A stretch of DNA of 26,783 nt from contig JBICID010000117.1 in assembly GCA_043101615.1 (NCBI GenBank), forward strand, positions 1 through 26,783. Direction: 5' to 3'. A program made the position numbers and the translations under genes. Under the pieces are notes generated by a model that made no database searches, was not told the DNA's origin, and was given only the letters and a program-made list of their open reading frames with translations. Of the stretch, positions 21,592-26,783 are shown one piece after another; positions within the stretch are counted from its first letter, which is position 1; the number at the start of each line of letters is the position of its first letter. This DNA comes from JBLHKT01 sp043101615 (lineage in GTDB: Bacteria > Planctomycetota > Phycisphaerae > Phycisphaerales > UBA1924).

Positions 21592-23548
21592 GGCACTCCG
21601 CGGGGCGGCGCTGGCCGGCGTCCTTGGTATCGCCTCGCTGGCGAGTGCGCAGGACCTGGACCTGGACGTCCCCGAGCCCGCACCCGGGGCCACCGGCGTG
21701 CACAGCGTCGTTGCGGACGCCCTGCGCGAGGACGCCGCGATGCTCCGCATGACCAGCGAGGAGCGCGAGGACAGCGCCCGGGCCGCGGTCCGCGAGCTCG
21801 CGTCGGCCCTGATCGAACGCGGTCTGCGTCGTGCCGGCGACGGGGCCGAGCTGCTGATCGCGGGGCGCACCCTGGGCGAGAGCGTCGCCTCGATCGACGG
21901 CGTGCTGGCGGGCCTGGGCCCGATGGACCGCGTCGCGCTGGCGTCCGACCTGCGCCGCCTGGGCGCGACCCTGCCCGCGGAGCCCGAGGCGCTCGACCGG
22001 GCGCTGCGGGACGCGTTGGCCCCGCTGGTGGGTGTCGTCGGCGTGGACTCGGGCTCGGGCTGGGTCGGGCTCGACGCCCCGGCCCCGGACGCCTCGACCC
22101 TGAGCCGGCTCGTGGACACCGGCCCGGTGCAGTCCGCCCCCGGGCTGCTGCGCCTGATCGAGGAGGCCCGCGCCGACCCCGCCTACCGCCCCAGCGCCGA
22201 CCGGCTGGCCCGCCACCTGGCCGAGGCCAGCGCGGCGCTCGAGCCCGCGGGCTGGGTCCCCGACCGCGTGCGCGCCGGGCTCGCCCAGCGGTACGCCGAG
22301 GCGGTGCGCCAAGCCCTGGGCGGCAACGCCCTGCTCGCGGTGGAGGAGCTCGAGACGCTGCGCGACCTGGCCGAGCTCGTCGCCCTGCTGGGCGAGCTGC
22401 CCGCCACCGAGGACACCGAGCTGGCCAGGGTGCACGCCGAGCGCCTGATCCTGACGCCCGGCACCGACGCGCGCGACAAGCTCGACGCCGGCCTGCGCGT
22501 CGCCCGGCTCGCGACGGGCCAGAACCCTGGCGAACCGCCCCAGAGCTTCGTGCGCGACCTCAGGCCCGGCTGGGCGACACTGCTGCAGCAGGGCGAGGAG
22601 AAGCGGGCCGCCCTGGTCCCCCTGATCGGCGCCGCCCTGCGCGACGGGAACACCACCGACCCGGGTGCGCTCGCGACGCTGCTCGCCGCCCGGCGCGTCC
22701 CCGAGCGCTTCGGGCACCTCTCCGCCCTCAACGCCTGGCTCAAGCAGGGCCTGGGCGAGGACAGCGCCCCCGTGGCCCATCGCGACCACCGCCTGCTGGG
22801 CGAGCGGGCCGGGCGCATGCTGCGTGAGGACAACACGAACGTGTGGGCGATGGGCGCCGAGGCGCAGCGCTTCGCCGCCCTGCCCGCCGAGCCGATCTGG
22901 CGCGACCCCGCCACCCCGGTCAGCGGCTGGATCGAGACCATCGACTCGCTCGTGCCCGAGCTCGGGCCCGCCGCCGATCGGCTCCGGCGCGAGTGGGAGG
23001 ACGCGTGGGCCACCGACGGCGAGGCCGGGCCCGCCACCGTCGAGCTCGACGCGGGCGTGCGACTGCTGCGCCTCCTCGAGGGCGTGGGCGACGCACGGCG
23101 ATACGACCGCCAGGGCTGGGCGCTCGCGGGCTGGCCCGGGTGGCACCACGACCGGGGCGACGCGCTCTACGACGGTCTCGTCGCCGACCTCGAGCCGCTG
23201 GCCCTGCTCGTCGCCGCCTGGACCGACCCGCTCACAGAGATCGACGAGAACGACCTGCGCAGCGCCGAGCGTTCCTTCGCGGCGGTCTGCGCCGCGACCC
23301 GCCTCGAACGCCTGCTGCGCGACGCCGGGCGACAGCCGACCGACGCCTCCGCCCGGGGCGTGATCACGCAGCTCGGGCTCGGCTCGCCCGACCCGTGCCT
23401 CGACCCGCTCGCCCCACACCGCGCCGACATCGCCGAGCTGAACAGGCGCGTGCTCGAGGCCCTGGCCCTCGACGGCGACCAGCACCAGGCCGCGCTCGAC
23501 TACGCCAACGACATGGGCCTGCGCGTGCTCGACAGGCTCGGTCGCTGA
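21578..23548 (+). CDS. Large exported helical protein of unknown function
   Basis: The 656-residue protein has a signal peptide (MRWAEALRGAALAGVLGIASLASAQ, cleavage likely after SAQ) and a mature part that is almost entirely helical and rich in Ala, Leu, Arg and Asp. I recognise no domain. There are no obvious catalytic motifs, transmembrane segments or Cys clusters; two cysteines occur late (CAATR, PCLDPLAPH). The repeated pattern of L-x-x-L helices, e.g. LASALIERGLRRAGDGAELL, suggests an alpha-solenoid-like scaffold. Start ATG 21578 lies inside the end of the glycosyltransferase gene with GGAGGAGGTG just upstream, so the two are coupled and probably work in one envelope process. It ends one base before the convergent regulator's stop. 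Confidence 0.8.
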   Translation: MRWAEALRGAALAGVLGIASLASAQDLDLDVPEPAPGATGVHSVVADALREDAAMLRMTSEEREDSARAAVRELASALIERGLRRAGDGAELLIAGRTLGESVASIDGVLAGLGPMDRVALASDLRRLGATLPAEPEALDRALRDALAPLVGVVGVDSGSGWVGLDAPAPDASTLSRLVDTGPVQSAPGLLRLIEEARADPAYRPSADRLARHLAEASAALEPAGWVPDRVRAGLAQRYAEAVRQALGGNALLAVEELETLRDLAELVALLGELPATEDTELARVHAERLILTPGTDARDKLDAGLRVARLATGQNPGEPPQSFVRDLRPGWATLLQQGEEKRAALVPLIGAALRDGNTTDPGALATLLAARRVPERFGHLSALNAWLKQGLGEDSAPVAHRDHRLLGERAGRMLREDNTNVWAMGAEAQRFAALPAEPIWRDPATPVSGWIETIDSLVPELGPAADRLRREWEDAWATDGEAGPATVELDAGVRLLRLLEGVGDARRYDRQGWALAGWPGWHHDRGDALYDGLVADLEPLALLVAAWTDPLTEIDENDLRSAERSFAAVCAATRLERLLRDAGRQPTDASARGVITQLGLGSPDPCLDPLAPHRADIAELNRRVLEALALDGDQHQAALDYANDMGLRVLDRLGR

Positions 23549-23549
23549 G

Positions 23550-24131
23550 TCACTCGTCCGGCAGGCACGACGCGAGCGCCCGCGCCGGGCCCAGCAGCGG
23601 GCCCGCCGCGGGCAAGACGGCGTAGCGTGGGCGGGGCGGCCTGGCGTCCTCGATCGTCCGCTCCACCAGCCCGGACTCCTCCAGCTCGCGCAGCGCCCCC
23701 GCCAGGGCCCGGTCGGTCGCACCCGGCAGCAGCGATTTGATCTCCCTGAATCGCTCGGCCCCCTCCGCCAGCGCCAGCAGCACCGGCAGCGACCACTTCC
23801 GCAGCACCGGCTCGACGTCCTCCAGCCCGCCCATCGCCCGCAGCAGCGAGCGCGCCTGCTCGCCCGCCCCGGCGCCCTCGGGCGTGGGCAGGTACTCGGG
23901 GCGGAGCGGGTGCCCGTAGCCGGGGTTGGGCGCCGCGAGGCCCAGCTCCATCAGAAGGCTCAGGGCGTCCTTGGCCGGGCCCTTGCCCGCACCGACGTGT
24001 CGCTCCAGCCAGACCAGCTTGCAGCCGCGCGTGCTCGCCAGCTCCGCGAGCACCGGGATCGCCCACCGCCGGTGCGTCAGGCGGGCCAGGCGCGCAGGGA
24101 GGGACCCGGGTTGTGCTGGGGAGGGCGGCAT
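23550..24131 (-). CDS. Tandem winged-helix regulator, HxlR-like
   Basis: The 193-residue DNA-binding protein appears to contain two winged helix-turn-helix units. The second (~108-185) is clearly HxlR-like: RKWSLPVLLALAEGAERF, EIKSLLPGATDRALAGALRELEESGLVERT, then P-x-x-RYAVLPAAGPLL. The first (~15-85) has the same layout, RRWAIPVLAELASTRGCK...KDALSLLMELGLAAPN, but is more diverged. Typical HxlR proteins have a single domain of about 110 residues and act as dimers, so this could be a built-in pseudo-dimer. It is divergent from the VOC genes, and the gap holds an AT-rich double promoter with a perfect palindrome, the likely operator. Ligand unknown; related regulators sense electrophiles or redox stress. 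Confidence 0.8.
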   Translation of the reverse strand: MPPSPAQPGSLPARLARLTHRRWAIPVLAELASTRGCKLVWLERHVGAGKGPAKDALSLLMELGLAAPNPGYGHPLRPEYLPTPEGAGAGEQARSLLRAMGGLEDVEPVLRKWSLPVLLALAEGAERFREIKSLLPGATDRALAGALRELEESGLVERTIEDARPPRPRYAVLPAAGPLLGPARALASCLPDE

Positions 24132-24172
24132 CCGTGCGTCTCAAAAAAGTCCCGGGGCTCCGGAACGGGCCC

Positions 24173-24200
24173 TTGACACTAAAAGTATAGTAACTATATT
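24173..24200 (+). promoter_or_regulatory. Strong sigma70-type promoter for the VOC genes
   Basis: TTGACA (24173-24178) and TATATT (24195-24200), 16 bases apart, both close to consensus, in an AT-rich island. The VOC start at 24284 has GGAG seven bases upstream, so it has an ordinary leader of about 80 nt. Confidence 0.75.
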
Positions 24201-24211
24201 TTTAATGGCAA
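24184..24211 (-). promoter_or_regulatory. Divergent sigma70-type promoter for the regulator
   Basis: On the minus strand, TTGCCA (24206-24211) and TATACT (24184-24189) are 16 bases apart. It overlaps the plus-strand promoter almost entirely, so the two -10 regions face each other across the palindrome. Confidence 0.6.
24186..24198. promoter_or_regulatory. Palindromic operator candidate TATAGT-A-ACTATA
   Basis: A perfect inverted repeat of two six-base arms around one A, covering parts of both divergent -10 elements. Binding here would block both promoters. The adjacent tandem winged-helix protein is the obvious candidate to bind it. Confidence 0.65.
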
Positions 24212-24283
24212 GCGGGCTGCCCGCCCGATCTCGCCGGTACACACCAACTCCCCGGGCGACCGCCCCACACACGGAGACTCACC

Positions 24284-24661
24284 ATGGCCGAACTCGGATA
24301 CGACGGCGGACTCACCCTCTCCACCCAGGTCGCCGACCTCGATGCCGCGATCGCCTGGTACACCGACGTGCTCGGCCTGAGCCTGCTCTACAAGGTGGAC
24401 GAGATCGCCTGGGCCGAGCTCTCCAGCCCCGTCGCGAAGGTCAACGTCGGCCTCAGCCAAGTCGAGTCGCCCAGGGTCGGCGCCGGGCCGGTGCCCACCT
24501 GGGGCGTGACCGACGTGGACAAGGCACGCGCCGCCCTCGAGGCCAGGGGCGTGAAGTTCGACGGCGAGACCCAGACCATCCCCGGCATGGTCAAGCTCGC
24601 CACCTTCTTCGACCCCGACGGCAACGCCTACATGCTCTACCAGTCCCTCGCCGACATGTAA
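24284..24661 (+). CDS. VOC-family (glyoxalase/bleomycin resistance-like) protein
   Basis: The 125-residue single-module VOC protein belongs to a fold that binds a metal and is used for glyoxalase, dioxygenase or drug-binding functions. The typical beta-alpha-beta pattern is visible: LTLSTQVADLDAAIAWYTDVLGLSLLYKV, then ...WGVTDVDKARAALEARGVKF, and the closing strand TFFDPDGNAYMLYQS. Two or three His/Glu ligands expected of an active glyoxalase are not obvious, so a binding or isomerase role is open. It is the first gene downstream of the strong divergent promoter and presumably under control of the tandem winged-helix regulator. A C7-AC tract and two hairpins follow the stop. Confidence 0.88.
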   Translation: MAELGYDGGLTLSTQVADLDAAIAWYTDVLGLSLLYKVDEIAWAELSSPVAKVNVGLSQVESPRVGAGPVPTWGVTDVDKARAALEARGVKFDGETQTIPGMVKLATFFDPDGNAYMLYQSLADM

Positions 24662-24697
24662 CCCCCCCACCCCCCCCCTCATCCCCTCGGGGGGGTG
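24662..24697 (+). other. Stop-adjacent C7-AC tract with C/G hairpin
   Basis: TAA is followed by seven C, AC and more C. CACCCCCCC (24668-24676) can pair perfectly with GGGGGGGTG (24689-24697) across a 12-base loop. Confidence 0.5.
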
Positions 24698-24698
24698 C

Positions 24699-24726
24699 CA
24701 CGGGTTGGGCGCACGCCCAACCCGTG
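24699..24726. terminator. Perfect 13-bp inverted repeat between the two VOC genes
   Basis: CACGGGTTGGGCG (24699-24711) and its exact complement (24714-24726) are separated by CA. The stem is very stable but no T-run follows. It may attenuate the downstream VOC gene, terminate, or be a protein-binding site. Confidence 0.5.
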
Positions 24727-24778
24727 TTCCCAAAGGACCCCACAACTCCCCCGCCTCACAACGCCCAAGGACCCCACC

Positions 24779-26122
24779 ATGGCCCACCGCCTGATCGCCG
24801 CACTGCTGATGGTCGTCACCACGCTCGGTCTCGCGCAGGCGCAGATCGAGCCGCCCGCACCGGTCGAGCTCACCATCGCCGCGGCCAGGCTCGGGGCGGT
24901 GGACGTGGATCAGTCTGTGTTGTTCTACGATACCCACTTCGGGCTGCGTGAGGTCGCGCGGTACGACTGGGGCACGGCGGTGCTGATGGACGACGCGGGC
25001 AAGTACGTTGTCATCACGCCGAGCGAGCGCAAGGTCTCGGTCGCGAAGGGCGACTGCTACACGCGGATCAATTTCGTGGTGCCCGATCTGGAGGCGGCCG
25101 TGGCGCGGCTCGAGGGCTCCGGCGTCACGATCGATGAGCGCGATACCTCCGCGGTGGGCGCGTACATCACCGTCCGCGATCCATCCGGCAATCCGCTGAA
25201 CGTGAAGGGCCCGCTGCCGGAAGAGCCCGTCGACTCCGCACGGATCTACAACGTGGGGATCACGGTCTCGGACATGGCCGTGGCCCGCGCCTTCTACGAG
25301 GACGTGCTCGGCTTCGAGGCGTTCATCGAGGACTACTACCCGCCCGTCGTCCCGATGCGGACCGGCACCGGCTTCATGTTCATCCTGTCGGACCGGGACG
25401 GCGAGCGACCAGCCCCCTACGACCACGCCGCGGACGCCTGGGCCGGGCTCGCCTTCGAGACCGCCGACCTTCGCAGCGCCATCGAGACGCTTTCGGACGC
25501 CGGCGTGCGGTTCTGCTACACCGAGCCGATCGACCGCGACTCGCCGGTCTGGATCGTCGAGTTCGAGGACCCGTTCGGCAACGTGCACGAGCTGATCGAG
25601 CACAAGCGGTCCGACGAGAACCAGCCCGAGCCCGCTCCCACATCCGCCCCCGCCGACATCGACTCCATCGCCTTCCTCGAGGGCGCGTGGCGCCAGGTGC
25701 GGCCCGACGGCTCGGTCTGCGAGGAGACCTGGTCCGCCGCCGACGACGGCGAGGCCGCCTCCATGATGGGCATGTTCCGCTGGACCGCCACGCCCGAGCG
25801 CGGCGGGGGCTCCCGCTTCGTCGAGATCATGACGATGCGCGAGGAGGACGTGGGCGGCACGCCCACGCTCGTCTACCGCCTTCGACACTTCGGCATGGAC
25901 CTCCGCCCGTGGGAGGAGACCCCCATCGTGCTGCACGTCGTCGAGGCGAACGGCACCGGCCTGCTCATGACGCCGCCCGCCGGGGTCGAGTCCGACGTGA
26001 TCTCCATCGCCTACCGGCTGGAAGCCTCCGACGAGGGCGACCGCCTGCACGTGGACGCCGTCTTCGACCACGGCAACGGCCCCAGCCCGCTCGGGTTCGT
26101 GTTCACCCGAATGGCGGACTGA
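24779..26122 (+). CDS. Exported double-VOC protein with C-terminal DUF6265-like domain
   Basis: The 447-residue protein has a signal peptide (MAHRLIAALLMVVTTLGLAQAQ). It has two VOC units, ~30-145 (ARLGAVDVDQSVLFYDTHFGL through VRDPSGNPLNV) and ~155-276 (NVGITVSDMAVARAFYEDVLG through EFEDPFGNVHELIEH). The C-terminal part, ~296-447, opens with IAFLEGAWRQ and continues with ETWSAADDGEAASMMGMFRW and later LVYRLRHFG. That last region has the shape of the DUF6265 family, a lipocalin-like beta domain often seen in periplasmic proteins. The fusion suggests an exported small-molecule binder or enzyme. ATG 24779 begins the signal peptide; AAGGACC is a modest ribosome-binding site. It probably shares the promoter at 24173 unless the hairpin at 24699 terminates transcription. 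Confidence 0.85.
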   Translation: MAHRLIAALLMVVTTLGLAQAQIEPPAPVELTIAAARLGAVDVDQSVLFYDTHFGLREVARYDWGTAVLMDDAGKYVVITPSERKVSVAKGDCYTRINFVVPDLEAAVARLEGSGVTIDERDTSAVGAYITVRDPSGNPLNVKGPLPEEPVDSARIYNVGITVSDMAVARAFYEDVLGFEAFIEDYYPPVVPMRTGTGFMFILSDRDGERPAPYDHAADAWAGLAFETADLRSAIETLSDAGVRFCYTEPIDRDSPVWIVEFEDPFGNVHELIEHKRSDENQPEPAPTSAPADIDSIAFLEGAWRQVRPDGSVCEETWSAADDGEAASMMGMFRWTATPERGGGSRFVEIMTMREEDVGGTPTLVYRLRHFGMDLRPWEETPIVLHVVEANGTGLLMTPPAGVESDVISIAYRLEASDEGDRLHVDAVFDHGNGPSPLGFVFTRMAD

Positions 26123-26133
26123 CAGCAGCGCGG

Positions 26134-26139
26134 TACACT
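26134..26139 (+). promoter_or_regulatory. Putative -10 element for the CorA/ZntB-like gene (leaderless geometry)
   Basis: TACACT, six bases before ATG 26146 (gap CGCCCG), starting 11 bases after the previous stop. No Shine-Dalgarno. Confidence 0.5.
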
Positions 26140-26145
26140 CGCCCG

Positions 26146-26783
26146 ATGCCGATCCCGTTCGTCCCCGTCCGCCCCGAAGAGGGCCTGCTGTTCGCCACCC
26201 GCCTGCCCGGACGTCCCGGTGACTTCCCGACCGAGCCGGGCGACCCCGGTGCGCCCGCGTGGCCCTGGGGCGAGCTCACCCCAGACGCGGACCGCCCCCT
26301 GTGGCTGCATCTGGACCGCACCAGGGAGCGGGCCGTCGCCTGGCTGCGAGACGGCTCCGGCCTCGATCCCGACGCCGCCGCCGTCCTCGTCGCAGAGACC
26401 ACCCGCCCCGGCTTCTGGCACATCGGCGACGGGCTCGCGGTCATCCTGCGCGGCGTGGACCTCAACGAGGGGGCCGAGCCCGACGAGCTCATCTCCATCC
26501 GCCTCTGGATCGAGCGGGGCAGGCTGATCAGCATCCGCTCCAAGCGCTTCCAGACCGTGGCGACCCTGCGCGAGCGGGCCACCGAGGGCGCCGCACCGCC
26601 CACCCCCGGCGCCGTGCTCGCCCAGATCGCGCTCGGCCTCACCGAACGCCTCGGCCCCGTCGTGGAGAACCAGATGACCATGCTCGACGAGGTCGAGGAC
26701 CGCATCCTGGGAGACGACGGGGCCGAGGCGTTCGGTGAGGCCGAGCGCGATCTGGGCGAGCACGGCGCCGGGGGTGGGCGGTG
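26146..26783 (+). CDS. CorA/ZntB-like metal transporter, N-terminal part (runs off right edge)
   Basis: Cytosolic N-terminal domain of a CorA-superfamily channel or transporter. The closest pattern is ZntB: PLWLHLDRTRERAVAWL, then DPDAAAVLVAETTRPGF, DGLAVILRGVDLNEGAEPDELISIRLWIERGRLISIR, as in zinc-transporting ZntB proteins. A helical segment (LAQIALGLTERLGPVVENQMTMLDEVED) corresponds to the long stalk helices. The two C-terminal transmembrane helices and the GxN selectivity motif would lie beyond base 26783, so ion and orientation cannot be judged. Of at least 212 residues present. The start is supported by TACACT six bases upstream. Confidence 0.85.
   Translation, partial: MPIPFVPVRPEEGLLFATRLPGRPGDFPTEPGDPGAPAWPWGELTPDADRPLWLHLDRTRERAVAWLRDGSGLDPDAAAVLVAETTRPGFWHIGDGLAVILRGVDLNEGAEPDELISIRLWIERGRLISIRSKRFQTVATLRERATEGAAPPTPGAVLAQIALGLTERLGPVVENQMTMLDEVEDRILGDDGAEAFGEAERDLGEHGAGGGR

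Overview
High-GC bacterial chromosome segment, most likely from the Planctomycetota and probably class Phycisphaerae. This assignment is inferred from very high G+C, a HYExAFE-family protein, a signal peptidase I with a huge insertion, many small secreted or membrane orphans, and scattered housekeeping genes. No rRNA, tRNA, CRISPR array, phage or plasmid gene was recognised. The only mobile-type gene is a REP-associated tyrosine transposase (RAYT) bounded by inverted REP copies.

Layout. 1-543 (-): 5' part of a beta-ketoacyl-ACP synthase. 618-1871 (+): a two-TM orphan, then rnpA and yidD (overlapping) without rpmH. 2000-3769 (+): TetR regulator and NifS-type cysteine desulfurase. 3841-6915 (+): DUF4190-like membrane protein, MlaF-type ATPase and MCE (MlaD-type) protein, i.e. 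a lipid-trafficking cassette lacking the usual MlaE permease. 7022-8776 (+): HYExAFE nuclease-fold protein and three small exported proteins, the last two related to each other. 8856-11969 (+): PSP1/RicT-like protein and signal peptidase I. 12173-13651 (-): hisS, convergent with lepB. 13743-15388 (+): two tandem paralogous TPR-like membrane-anchored proteins. 15547-17301 (+): solitary nuoG. 17426-17899 (-): small secreted helical protein. 18124-19212 (+): small membrane protein and truA. 19221-20339 (+): REP-flanked RAYT overlapping a GNAT acetyltransferase. 20350-23548 (+): GT4 glycosyltransferase overlapping a large exported orphan. 23550-24131 (-): tandem winged-helix HxlR-like regulator, divergent from two VOC genes (24284-26122) across an AT-rich double promoter with a perfect palindrome. 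26146-end (+): CorA/ZntB-like transporter, truncated by the window.

Two cross-cutting signals are not explained by single genes. (i) Twelve starts that open a transcription unit or follow a non-coding gap carry a TAnnnT hexamer, in ten cases 5-7 nt before the start codon and without a clear Shine-Dalgarno. This is the geometry of a sigma70-type -10 that would start transcription on the start codon. Operon-internal genes instead have Shine-Dalgarno sequences or overlap the previous stop. This suggests frequent leaderless expression. (ii) Four genes end with a stop codon followed at once by C7-8 and then AC, with G-rich or hairpin sequence after it, possibly a lineage-specific 3'-end signal. 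Several other gene ends carry strong GC hairpins without a U-tract.
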